This document shows positions 1 to 7,407 of a stretch of 11,778 nt of DNA, piece after piece. How positions within the stretch are numbered: the first letter of the stretch is position 1; the number at the start of each line of letters is the position of its first letter. The notes under the pieces are model-generated. The model made no database searches. It worked only from the letters and a program-made list of their open reading frames with translations, and was not told where the DNA came from. The position numbers and the translations under genes were made by a program. Source of the stretch: Bacteroidota bacterium. Its GTDB lineage: Bacteria > Bacteroidota > Ignavibacteria > UBA10030 > F1-140-MAGs086. The stretch spans positions 1 to 11,778 of the forward strand of contig SXSO01000051.1 of the NCBI GenBank assembly GCA_005792205.1. Direction: 5' to 3'.

Positions 1-1
1 C

Positions 2-114
2 TTTTGACCGAAACGATAGTGTTTTCGTAAAAATACACTCTATTTTCGGGAAAGTGTAATCAAATCGGTCAAAAAACGCTTCACCGAGACGAAAATGAAG
101 TCATTTTTGACCGA
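2..114. repeat. TTTTGACCGA repeat trio (direct, inverted, direct)
   Basis: TTTTGACCGAAACG occurs at 2-15 and again at 105-118. Its ten-base core occurs inverted at 65-74 (TCGGTCAAAA). The inverted copy can pair with the left copy, or with the right copy as an 11-base perfect stem (65-75 with 104-114). The right-hand hairpin continues inward with CTTCA at 79-83 opposite TGAAG at 96-100, leaving a 12-base loop. A smaller trio, AGTGT / ACACT / AGTGT (18-22, 35-39, 53-57), lies inside the left arm. These matches are seen directly. Whether this is a dispersed repeat, a structured RNA or the end of a mobile element is unknown. Confidence 0.6.
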
Positions 115-188
115 AACGGTGCTAATTTATTGAGTGAAATCGCCATATTACAAAAAGTCATTTTATTACAATATCAATCGATTTGATA

Positions 189-235
189 GGAAAAAATTTC
201 CACTTTATTATAATAAAACGGAAAACTTTTCCGTT
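189..235. repeat. Cluster of three short palindromes
   Basis: Three inverted repeats lie nearly end to end. GGAAA/TTTCC is at 189-201 with a three-base centre. The perfect 14-base palindrome TTTATTATAATAAA is at 204-217. AACGGAAAA/TTTTCCGTT is at 217-235 with a single central C. Short A/T palindromes are expected by chance in such sequence, but the 9-base arms containing CGG are less so. None is followed by a T-run like that of a terminator. They could be protein-binding sites or RNA hairpins; no function is assigned. Confidence 0.5.
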
Positions 236-244
236 CCAAACTTG

Positions 245-285
245 TTCTCCAAATAATGATTTGGAGAAATAAATATCTCTCCAAA
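245..285. repeat. Hairpin with competing third arm (TCTCCAAA)
   Basis: TTCTCCAAAT (245-254) and ATTTGGAGAA (259-268) form a perfect 10-base inverted repeat with a four-base loop. The sequence TCTCCAAA of the left arm (246-253) recurs at 278-285. The middle segment TTTGGAGA (260-267) could therefore pair with either side. No T-run follows either hairpin on the plus strand, so neither looks like an ordinary intrinsic terminator. The layout resembles an attenuator-type switch, but no gene lies downstream within the window. Confidence 0.5.
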
Positions 286-424
286 ATCGGATTTAATAAA
301 TAAAAGAAAATCCATTTTACAGAAAAATAAAATTGTATTTTTCAAATTATATTTTGACAAAAATTATTTTTAAAATTTTCCAAATTAGTTTTAGAAAAAT
401 AATTTTATCAATTTATTTTTTATA

Positions 425-461
425 TAAAATAAAAATGGGACACAAATTTTTTTATGTCCCA
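425..461 (-). terminator. Intrinsic terminator after the aminopeptidase gene
   Basis: Read on the minus strand, TGGGACA pairs with TGTCCCA (plus-strand 455-461 and 436-442). The seven-base stem may be extended by three A-T pairs after one mismatch. The RNA then continues with a T-rich tail, TTTTTATTTT, below position 436. It lies about 60 bases beyond the aminopeptidase stop codon, in the correct orientation to end that transcript. Confidence 0.75.
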
Positions 462-521
462 ATAATTTTATTTACAACAATAAAAATTTATTTTTTCAAA
501 ATTGTTTTTTTAAATTTAATT

Positions 522-1997
522 TCAACTTCTCAAAAATTCAACAATCAATCTTACACCAACACCACTTCCACCTTTTGGAGAGTACGGAAAATTTTCTTCA
601 AGAATTGCAGTTCCTGCAATATCAAAATGTATCCATTTAAAATTTCCAATAAATTTTTTTAAAAACATTGCAGCAGTAATTGCTCCGCCCCATCTTCCTC
701 CAACATTTTTTACATCAGCAACATCGCTTTTGATAAGTTTCTCATACTCTTCAAACATTGGCAATTCCCAAACTCTTTCATAAGTTTTTTCTCCCGCAAG
801 TTTTAGTTTTGCCATAAGGTCATTATCGTTTCCCATCATTCCTGTTGCGTAATGTCCCAAAGCAACAACACACGCACCAGTAAGTGTGGCAAAATCAATT
901 ACACAATTTGGATTAAATTTACTTGCATAAGAAAGGGCATCAGCAAGAACCAATCTTCCTTCTGCATCAGTGTTATCAACTTCGGAGGTTTTTCCACCAA
1001 AGTGCGTGATGATATCTCCCGGTTTTAAAGCAGTTCCACTTGGTAAATTTTCAGCAGCAGGAATTAAACCAACAATATTTACGGGAAGTTTTAGTTTTGC
1101 AACAGAATTAAAAATTCCAATAACAGTTGCAGCACCACTCATATCCATCTTCATTTCAGCCATATTTTGTGCGGGTTTTATTGATATTCCGCCGCTATCA
1201 AATGTAATTCCTTTTCCAACTAAAACAATTGGATTTTTATTTTTTGCGTTGTTGTATTCCAAAATAATAAATCGCGCATCTTTATTGCTTCCGTTACTTA
1301 CTGATAAAAGTCCGTTGAATTTTTGTTGAGCGATTTTTTTCTTATCCCAAACAGTGCATTTGAAATTATTTTCTTTTGCAATTTTTTTTGCAACTTGAGA
1401 AAGTGTTTCGGGATAAATTTCATTTGATGGAGCGTTTTCTAAATCTCTTGCCAAAATTGTTCCACTGCAAATTATTTCTGATGTTTGAATTGATTTTTCA
1501 ATTGAGGTATCTTTTTGTTCAAGAAGAAAAGTTACAGAGTCAATTTTATTTTCTTCTTTTTTAGAAATATATTTTTCATATTTGTATTGAGATAGAATTA
1601 TTCCTTCTGTAAGAGAATGTGCTATTTCATTGGGTGAAATTGAGGTTGCAATTTTTTGAATTGAAGAAAAATCAAGTGAAATGGTTTTTGTTTTGTGAGA
1701 TTTGGAGTGATTTGAAAATGTTGCAGCAAGTTGGCGAATTATTTCTAATGAAATTTTTTCTTTTTCTCCACAACCAATAAAAATTATTCGTGGAGTTGGA
1801 ATTTCGTTTTGAAAAATTGTAATTGTTTCAAATTTTTTTGCACTAAATTTTTCTAATGTAAAAATTCCATCGCACGTTTTTTGCAATTCTTTCGGAAGAA
1901 ATTGTATTTGTTGAGATAAATTTTTTTCTGCAATAAAAAATATAATTGCATCTGATTTGAATGTTTTAAAATTATTGTTTGAAATTTTTATTTTCAT
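522..1997 (-). CDS. pepA: Leucyl aminopeptidase, peptidase family M17
   Basis: A 491-residue cytosolic M17 aminopeptidase, which removes N-terminal residues from peptides using two metal ions. The signature NTDAEGR is at 342-348. All ligand and catalytic positions known from E. coli PepA are present at a constant offset of eight: Lys262, Asp267, Lys274, Asp285, Asp344, Glu346 and Arg348. The variable N-terminal domain spans roughly 1-170 and the catalytic domain 171-491, a full family length. The gene starts five bases after the stop of the upstream phosphoesterase gene, so the two are probably co-transcribed; a hairpin terminator follows. There is no signal peptide. The family assignment is secure. 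Some M17 enzymes also bind DNA as regulators, and nothing here tests that. Confidence 0.96.
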   Translation of the reverse strand: MKIKISNNNFKTFKSDAIIFFIAEKNLSQQIQFLPKELQKTCDGIFTLEKFSAKKFETITIFQNEIPTPRIIFIGCGEKEKISLEIIRQLAATFSNHSKSHKTKTISLDFSSIQKIATSISPNEIAHSLTEGIILSQYKYEKYISKKEENKIDSVTFLLEQKDTSIEKSIQTSEIICSGTILARDLENAPSNEIYPETLSQVAKKIAKENNFKCTVWDKKKIAQQKFNGLLSVSNGSNKDARFIILEYNNAKNKNPIVLVGKGITFDSGGISIKPAQNMAEMKMDMSGAATVIGIFNSVAKLKLPVNIVGLIPAAENLPSGTALKPGDIITHFGGKTSEVDNTDAEGRLVLADALSYASKFNPNCVIDFATLTGACVVALGHYATGMMGNDNDLMAKLKLAGEKTYERVWELPMFEEYEKLIKSDVADVKNVGGRWGGAITAAMFLKKFIGNFKWIHFDIAGTAILEENFPYSPKGGSGVGVRLIVEFLRS

Positions 1998-2002
1998 TTT
2001 AT

Positions 2003-2998
2003 TTAAAGTTTATTATTGTAAAAATTTTCTATTTCAGAAATTAGTTTTGGAAGAAATTCATCCAAACGTATATCAAATACTCTCGCTCCAGAAGCGTTTT
2101 TATGTCCTCCTCCAGCAAATTTTTTTGCAAATTCATTTACGGCAATTTCTCCTTTTGAACGAAAACTAATTTTCACACCGTCATTTAATTCATTTATCAA
2201 AATTCCAATTTTTATATTTTCAATACTCATCAAATAACTCGTAAAACCATCTGTCGCAATTTCATTTGTATTTGTTTCAATAAAATTTTGTTTGGAACAA
2301 AAAGAAATTGCAATTTTGTTTTCGCAAAAAAACTTTATTTGAGAAAGCATTTTTCCTAACAAACTAATTTTTCCCAAACTCCAATTTTCATAAACATTTT
2401 CGTATGTTGAAGTTGGAGACGCTCCTTTTGAAATTAAATCTGCTGCAATAAAAAAAGTTTTGTCAGTTGTTCGTGGATAGCGAAATGAACCCGTATCAGT
2501 CATAATTGCTGTATAAAGCGATGTTGAAATTGATTCGTTAAAATCAAATTTTTCCGTCATTGAAGAAATGAGGTTGTAAACAATTTCTCCCGTTGAAGCA
2601 AGAGAAGTATCAGTAAAATAAAAATCACAAAAATTTTCTTCATCTAAATGATGATCAATTATAATTTTTTTTGCCGTTGATGTTTTTACAATATTTTCCA
2701 TTGATTTTAAACGGCTTCCGCTGTTTGTATCAAGTACCATAATTACATCACAAGATAAAATTTTTTTATCTAAAGAAGTTTCATACTTCTCAATTTTTTT
2801 TTCTTTGTCAAGAAAAATATAATTCTTTGGTGTTTCACTGCAATTTATTATTGAAACATTTTTTCCCATTTGCAAAAGAAAATTTGCCATCGCAATTACA
2901 CTTCCAATTGCATCTCCATCGGGATTCACATGTGTTGTCAAAATAAAACTTTTATTTTCTAAAATAATTTTTTGAAATAATTTAATATCAATTGCCAT
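2003..2998 (-). CDS. nrnA: DHH/DHHA1 phosphoesterase (NrnA-like oligoribonuclease / pAp phosphatase)
   Basis: A 331-residue protein with the two-domain layout of bacterial NrnA-type enzymes, which degrade very short oligonucleotides and dephosphorylate 3'-phosphoadenosine 5'-phosphate. The N-terminal DHH domain shows His23 and NPDGDA (25-30), Asp90 in a VLDTN segment, DHH at 115-117, and Asp168 in TDTGSF, which together are the expected metal-binding set. The C-terminal DHHA1 domain carries the substrate-binding GGGHKNASG at 296-304. The length matches the NrnA group, and there is no extra nuclease or CBS domain. It lies just after the kor terminator and five bases before the aminopeptidase gene. 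The family is certain; NrnA-type specificity is inferred from length and domain order, and other DHH phosphodiesterase roles remain possible. Confidence 0.85.
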   Translation of the reverse strand: MAIDIKLFQKIILENKSFILTTHVNPDGDAIGSVIAMANFLLQMGKNVSIINCSETPKNYIFLDKEKKIEKYETSLDKKILSCDVIMVLDTNSGSRLKSMENIVKTSTAKKIIIDHHLDEENFCDFYFTDTSLASTGEIVYNLISSMTEKFDFNESISTSLYTAIMTDTGSFRYPRTTDKTFFIAADLISKGASPTSTYENVYENWSLGKISLLGKMLSQIKFFCENKIAISFCSKQNFIETNTNEIATDGFTSYLMSIENIKIGILINELNDGVKISFRSKGEIAVNEFAKKFAGGGHKNASGARVFDIRLDEFLPKLISEIENFYNNKL

Positions 2999-3007
2999 TT
3001 TGTTGTA

Positions 3008-3035
3008 ATAAAAAAGCGAGTTTTTATCTCGCTTT
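3008..3035 (-). terminator. Intrinsic terminator of the lpxL-korB operon
   Basis: On the minus strand AAAGCGAG and CTCGCTTT form a perfect eight-base stem (plus-strand 3028-3035 and 3013-3020) with a seven-base loop, followed by an unbroken T-run. It begins about 37 bases after the korB stop codon. It is one of the clearest G+C-bearing hairpins in the window. It ends only about ten bases before the next start codon at 2998, leaving almost no room for a separate promoter. Confidence 0.87.
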
Positions 3036-3071
3036 AATTGTGTTATTGTTGAAAATCTTAATTCAGTAAAT

Positions 3072-4118
3072 TTATTTTATTATCCACGTTTGTCCACTTT
3101 GAATTAAATTATTGAAACTTCCTTTTTCTTTTACAACGGCATTTTCAATTTGGCGTTCAATATCTTTCTCGTAAGTTGGTCTTTCAATTGCACGGAAAAT
3201 TCCAATTGGTCGCGGCATTCCTTCCATTGCATTAAAATTCGCAAGTATAAATGCAAGCACACTATCTTTTTCATTGTGTACAAGTAAATCATTTACAGAA
3301 TTTGTTCCATCTAATGAAACAACTTTTGGAGTAAATCCATCAAGTTTAATTCCTTTATTTTTTTCTTTTCCAAATACCATTGGTTTTCCATGTTCTAATA
3401 GAAGAACATTGTCGTCTTTACTTTCCTTTTCTGTAAATTGGAAAAACGCACCATTATTGAACACATTGCAGTTTTGATAAATTTCAATAAACGTAGTTCC
3501 ACAAAAATTGTGAGCACGTTTTAAAATCATTTGCATATGCTTTGTATCTCTATCAAGAGTTCTTGCTACAAAACTTGCTTCTGCTCCAAGTGCAAGAAGA
3601 AGAGGATTAAATGGATGATCTACTGAACCAAGTGGTGTTGATTTTGTAACTTTTCCATATTCAGAAGTTGGAGAATATTGACCTTTTGTAAGGCCATAAA
3701 TTTGATTGTTAAAAAGCAATATTTTTAAATTTACATTTCTACGAAGCGTGTGAATTAAATGATTTCCACCAATACTCATTCCATCGCCATCTCCAGTTAC
3801 AACCCAAACTGAAAGTTCAGGACGAGCAATTTTAATTCCTGTTGCAATTGAAGGTGCTCTTCCGTGAATGCTATGAAATCCATATGTATTCATATAATAT
3901 GGAAATCTACTTGAGCACCCAATTCCAGAAACAAAAACAACGTTGTGTTTTGGAACTCCAAAATCTGGAAAAATTCTTTGTGTTTGAGCAAGTATTGAAT
4001 AGTCGCCACATCCGGGACACCAACGAACATCTTGATTTGATTGAAAATCTTTGGAAGAATACGTTGGTTGTTCAAAACTTGTTTGAATCGGTTCTAAAGT
4101 TTCTTGAATTAAAGACAT
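3072..4118 (-). CDS. korB: 2-oxoglutarate (2-oxoacid):ferredoxin oxidoreductase, beta subunit
   Basis: The 348-residue beta subunit binds thiamine diphosphate and a [4Fe-4S] cluster. With KorA it converts 2-oxoglutarate and CoA to succinyl-CoA plus CO2, reducing ferredoxin, or runs in reverse in the reductive TCA cycle. Visible motifs are WCPGCGDY (33-40), GIGCSS (65-70), HGRAPS (85-90), and the ThDP/Mg site GDGDG (109-113) with NN at 137-138. Cys34, Cys37, Cys68 and Cys217 are positioned as the four cluster ligands known from two-subunit archaeal enzymes. It starts six bases after the korA stop. Family and subunit are certain. 2-Oxoglutarate is the usual substrate of this fused two-subunit type, but other 2-oxoacids such as pyruvate cannot be excluded from motifs alone. 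Confidence 0.93.
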   Translation of the reverse strand: MSLIQETLEPIQTSFEQPTYSSKDFQSNQDVRWCPGCGDYSILAQTQRIFPDFGVPKHNVVFVSGIGCSSRFPYYMNTYGFHSIHGRAPSIATGIKIARPELSVWVVTGDGDGMSIGGNHLIHTLRRNVNLKILLFNNQIYGLTKGQYSPTSEYGKVTKSTPLGSVDHPFNPLLLALGAEASFVARTLDRDTKHMQMILKRAHNFCGTTFIEIYQNCNVFNNGAFFQFTEKESKDDNVLLLEHGKPMVFGKEKNKGIKLDGFTPKVVSLDGTNSVNDLLVHNEKDSVLAFILANFNAMEGMPRPIGIFRAIERPTYEKDIERQIENAVVKEKGSFNNLIQSGQTWIIK

Positions 4119-4124
4119 ATATTT

Positions 4125-5951
4125 TTATTTTAAAAGTTCATCAATTTTATTTTCAATTTCAATTGATTTAAATGGTTGTCCTTCTACTTTTGTTAGCGAA
4201 ATTGTATTTACAAAAAAAGTGTGTTTCAAAACTTTTGAAAGTTGTCCTAAATTTAATTCTGGAACAAGAATTTTGTCAAACTTTTTCAAAATTTCACCAA
4301 CATTTTTTTGAAAAGGGTTTATATATTTTAAATGCAAATGTGAAATATATTTATTTTCTTTTCGTTTGTTATTTACAGCGGTTTTGGCTGCTCCATAAGT
4401 TCCTCCCCAACTCACCAAAAGTAATTTTCCACTTTCCTTTCCATCAATTTCTGCGAGAGGAATATCCTCTGCAATTTTTTCAATTTTATTTTGGCGAAGA
4501 CGAACCATGTAATCATGATTTTGTGCGTCATAACTTACATTTCCAGTAACCTGTTGTTTTTCAAGACCACCAATTCTATGTTCCAAATTCGGAGTTCCAG
4601 GAATTGCCCAAGGACGAGCTAGTGTTTTTTCATCTCTCAAATATGGAAAGAAGCCATCTTTTTCTGTTCTGAAATTTATATTTATATCAGATAAATCTTC
4701 TATCAACGGAAAGTTCCATGGTTCAGATCCATTTGCTATGTATCCATCTGAGAGTAAAATTACTGGAACCATAAATTTGGTTGCAATTCTACATGCTTCA
4801 TATACAGTATAAAAACAATCAGAAGGTGTTTTTGCTGCTATTACACAAACAGGAGATTCTCCATGTCTTCCATAAAGTGATTGTAATAAATCTGATTGCT
4901 CAGTTTTAGTTGGAAGTCCTGTACTTGGTCCACCTCTTTGAACATTGATAATTACAAGAGGAAGTTCTGTCATTACAGCAAGACCAAGTGCTTCGCCTTT
5001 TAAAGCAAGTCCTGGACCACTTGTAGTTGTAATAGCAAGTGCTCCCGCAAAAGATGCTCCAATTGAACTTGTGATAGCAGCAATTTCATCTTCTGCTTGA
5101 AAGGTTTTTACGCGGAAATTTTTGTAATAAGATAATTCATGTAAAATATCACTTGCAGGAGTTATTGGATAACTTCCAAGAAATAAACCAAGTTTAGATT
5201 TTTCTGATGCCGCAATAAGTCCAAGTGCAACAGCTTCGTTTCCTGTAACAGAACGATAATTTCCCGGTTCAAGTTTTGCAGGTTGTACATCATATCGTAC
5301 AGTAAAAATTTCAGTAATATCTCCATAGTTAAAACCAGCTTTTAAAACTTTTATGTTTGCATCTACATACTTTGGAGTTTTTTTAAATTTTTCTTGCATC
5401 CATTCAATTGTTGGTTCAAGAGGACGATTGTACATCCAATACATAAGTCCAAGAGCAAAGAAGTTTTTGCATCTATCTATTTCTTTAGATGTAAGTTGAG
5501 TATCTGAAAGCGTGAGACTTGTTAGCTTTGAAATGTTTATAACGTGCAATTTATATTTTGAAAGCGAACCATCTTCAAGTGGATTTGAATTGTAACTTGC
5601 AAGAGATAAGTTTTTATCATCAAAACTATCACTATTTGCAATGATTGTTCCACCATCAATTAAACCGTTTAGATTTACCTTTAATGCAGCCGGATTCATT
5701 GCAACTAAAACATCACAAACATCTCCCGGTGTGTAAATTTCTGTGGAACCAAAATGAATTTGAAAACCGCTTACACCAAATAAAGTTCCTGCAGGAGCCC
5801 TAATTTCAGCTGGATAATCAGGAAGAGTACTTAAATCATTTCCAAGAAGTGCTGTTGTGCTTGTGAATTGCATTCCTGTGAGTTGCATTCCATCTCCAGA
5901 ATCGCCAGCAAATCTTATTGTTATATCTTCTTTTTGTAATAATTCTTTCAT
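4125..5951 (-). CDS. korA: 2-oxoglutarate (2-oxoacid):ferredoxin oxidoreductase, fused gamma-alpha subunit
   Basis: A 608-residue large subunit. Residues 1 to about 200 are the gamma domain, with GDSGDGMQLTG (16-26) and the RAPAGT segment (51-56). Residues from about 235 are the alpha domain, with YPITP (261-265), an AEDEIAA segment (286-292), SGPG (311-314) and QRGGPSTGLPTKTEQSDL (338-355). This fused order and length are typical of KorA in Bacteroidota, Chlorobiota and many anaerobes. No separate ferredoxin-like delta subunit lies nearby, so electrons presumably pass from the KorB cluster to free ferredoxin. The start is ATG, 23 bases after the ccdA stop, with only A/T-rich sequence upstream. 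Substrate choice and physiological direction (oxidative or reductive) cannot be read from the sequence. Confidence 0.94.
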   Translation of the reverse strand: MKELLQKEDITIRFAGDSGDGMQLTGMQFTSTTALLGNDLSTLPDYPAEIRAPAGTLFGVSGFQIHFGSTEIYTPGDVCDVLVAMNPAALKVNLNGLIDGGTIIANSDSFDDKNLSLASYNSNPLEDGSLSKYKLHVINISKLTSLTLSDTQLTSKEIDRCKNFFALGLMYWMYNRPLEPTIEWMQEKFKKTPKYVDANIKVLKAGFNYGDITEIFTVRYDVQPAKLEPGNYRSVTGNEAVALGLIAASEKSKLGLFLGSYPITPASDILHELSYYKNFRVKTFQAEDEIAAITSSIGASFAGALAITTTSGPGLALKGEALGLAVMTELPLVIINVQRGGPSTGLPTKTEQSDLLQSLYGRHGESPVCVIAAKTPSDCFYTVYEACRIATKFMVPVILLSDGYIANGSEPWNFPLIEDLSDININFRTEKDGFFPYLRDEKTLARPWAIPGTPNLEHRIGGLEKQQVTGNVSYDAQNHDYMVRLRQNKIEKIAEDIPLAEIDGKESGKLLLVSWGGTYGAAKTAVNNKRKENKYISHLHLKYINPFQKNVGEILKKFDKILVPELNLGQLSKVLKHTFFVNTISLTKVEGQPFKSIEIENKIDELLK

Positions 5952-5974
5952 AAAAAATAATTTGTAAAAGATTT

Positions 5975-6751
5975 TTATCCAATTTCATTTAAGAATGGAA
6001 TCCATTCTGTAATTTTTCCTGCAATGATTGCAAGTTGATTGAAATAAATCAAAACACCTATAACTAAAAGCATAATTCCACCACCAACTTCTACTTTTCG
6101 CATATGCTTTTTAATGCGATTAAATAAATTGTAAAAAAGCGTAATGCTAAATCCTGTAATAAAAAATGGAATTCCAAGTCCAAGTGAATATACCGCAAGG
6201 AGAGAAATTCCCTCCCAAATTTTTTCTTGTTGAGATGCTATTGCAAGTATTGCTGCAAGTATTGGTCCAATACACGGCGTCCATCCAAACGCAAACGCAA
6301 ATCCAACTAAAAATGCTCCAAGTGTTCCAAGTGGTTTTGAACTTGTGTGAAATCGTTGTTCATAACTTAAAAACGGAATTTTAAATAACCAATTAAAATG
6401 GATTATACTTCCAATCTTAAAATTTATTTCTCCAATCATATTGAGTGCAAAAATTATAATTAAAACACCAGATATTTTGCTAATCAAATTTACTTCTTTG
6501 GAAAGAAATTGACTTATTGCCGTTGCACTTGCTCCAAGTAAAATGAAAACAATTGAAAATCCTAAAATAAAAGATAACACACGAAACAAAATTACATTGC
6601 GAACCTTTTTTTTATCTGAGTCAGATTTCATTGCATCTATAGAAACTCCTGAAATAAATGAAATGTATCCAGGAACAATTGGCAACACACATGGAGAAAT
6701 AAAAGATAGAAGTCCAAATATAAATGCGGTAAATAAATTTACACTTTCCAT
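5975..6751 (-). CDS. ccdA: CcdA-type thiol-disulfide transporter (cytochrome c biogenesis membrane protein)
   Basis: A 258-residue integral inner-membrane protein of the CcdA/DsbD-beta family, which carries reducing equivalents from cytoplasmic thioredoxin to periplasmic apocytochrome c or other oxidised thiols. About six hydrophobic segments are visible (roughly 6-35, 54-78, 88-107, 141-171, 182-206, 222-243). The two redox cysteines lie in pseudo-symmetric half repeats: Cys21 in SPCVLP and Cys160 in GWTPCIGP. It lacks the N- and C-terminal periplasmic domains of full DsbD, so a separate thioredoxin-like partner is needed and is not in this window. It sits between tsaC and korA with gaps of 32 and 23 bases, suggesting co-transcription. 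The family call is firm; the final target is inferred. Confidence 0.92.
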   Translation of the reverse strand: MESVNLFTAFIFGLLSFISPCVLPIVPGYISFISGVSIDAMKSDSDKKKVRNVILFRVLSFILGFSIVFILLGASATAISQFLSKEVNLISKISGVLIIIFALNMIGEINFKIGSIIHFNWLFKIPFLSYEQRFHTSSKPLGTLGAFLVGFAFAFGWTPCIGPILAAILAIASQQEKIWEGISLLAVYSLGLGIPFFITGFSITLFYNLFNRIKKHMRKVEVGGGIMLLVIGVLIYFNQLAIIAGKITEWIPFLNEIG

Positions 6752-6783
6752 AAAATTTTCAAGAAAGATATTGTGATTTTATT

Positions 6784-7407
6784 TCACAGCAAAATTAAAT
6801 TTTTAATTTCACCAATTGAAATTGTTCCTTCACGAATAATTTCTATTTTATCAGTTGAAACATCTACAATCGTTGATGGATTATTTTGCAACGTTCCAAC
6901 ATCTACAATTAAATCAACTTTTTTTTGAAATGTTTCTATCATTTTTTTGTGAGAGAAAATTTTTTTTCCAGAAATATTTGCACTTGTTGAAACAATTGGA
7001 AAATTTGTTTTTGAAATTATATCTAAACAAAATTTTGAGTTTGGAATTCTAACACCAATTTTATTTGTATTTGAAGTTAAAATTTTTGAGACATTTTTTT
7101 TTGACTTAAAAATAATTGTGATTGATTTTTGGTAAAAATTTTCAATCAATTTTTTTGCAATTGGAGGAATATTTTCTATAATAGAATCAATCATTTCGAT
7201 TGAGTTTGCTAATACAAGAAAAGGTTTAGAGGAGTCGCGGTTTTTAAGTTCAAAAATTTTTTGAATTGCAATTTCATTAAACATATTGCAACTTAATCCA
7301 TAAATTGTATCAGTTGGAAGCAAACTTATTTTTCCGTTTTTTAAATTTTCTGAAATTTGAAAAATATTTTCTGCTGTATAATTTTCTATGTTGATTTTTA
7401 CTTTCAT
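6784..7407 (-). CDS. tsaC: Threonylcarbamoyl-AMP synthase, TsaC/YrdC family
   Basis: A 207-residue cytosolic enzyme that makes threonylcarbamoyl-AMP from threonine, bicarbonate and ATP, the first step of t6A formation at position 37 of ANN-decoding tRNAs. YrdC-family hallmarks are PTDTIYGL (31-38), the KxR..SKP group (Lys55, Arg57, Ser60-Lys61-Pro62), STSANISG (140-147), PSTIVD (177-182) and REG (192-194). It is the short form, without the extra C-terminal Sua5 domain. Its ATG overlaps the stop of the upstream glycosyltransferase gene by four bases (7404-7407, ATGA), which fixes the start and implies translational coupling. The partner proteins TsaB, TsaD and TsaE are not in the window. Confidence 0.92.
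   Translation of the reverse strand: MKVKINIENYTAENIFQISENLKNGKISLLPTDTIYGLSCNMFNEIAIQKIFELKNRDSSKPFLVLANSIEMIDSIIENIPPIAKKLIENFYQKSITIIFKSKKNVSKILTSNTNKIGVRIPNSKFCLDIISKTNFPIVSTSANISGKKIFSHKKMIETFQKKVDLIVDVGTLQNNPSTIVDVSTDKIEIIREGTISIGEIKNLILL

Larger units (their letters stand above)
1..521. other. Gene-free intergenic region with many inverted repeats
   Basis: No reading frame here looks like a protein gene: frames from the left edge close quickly, and the later open stretch is A/T-rich and low in complexity. Positions 1-120 are visibly richer in C and G than what follows and hold repeated TTTTGACCGA-type motifs. Positions 189-285 hold a run of short perfect palindromes. Positions 296-435 are almost pure A/T with nothing I can identify. 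Positions 436-461 form the terminator of the leftward aminopeptidase gene. No tRNA or rRNA was recognised. The nature of the left part (repeat family, small RNA, or the edge of a neighbouring element) cannot be settled because the window begins inside it. Confidence 0.7.

Noticed and set aside
1..120. CRISPR array or insertion-sequence end
   Set aside because: Only two direct copies and one inverted copy of a 10-14 base motif at uneven spacing, with no transposase, cas gene or regular spacers in view.
245..268. Intrinsic terminator at the TTCTCCAAAT hairpin
   Set aside because: The stem is perfect, but neither strand has a T-run immediately after it; the aminopeptidase transcript already has a better terminator at 436-461.
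333..662. Plus-strand open frame of 109 codons
   Set aside because: Low-complexity F/I/K-rich translation with a TTG start, running across the minus-strand terminator and into the aminopeptidase 3' end; no family resemblance.
970..1329. Plus-strand open frame opposite the aminopeptidase gene
   Set aside because: Lies antisense to the most conserved part of the M17 catalytic domain, so it is a shadow of that coding sequence.
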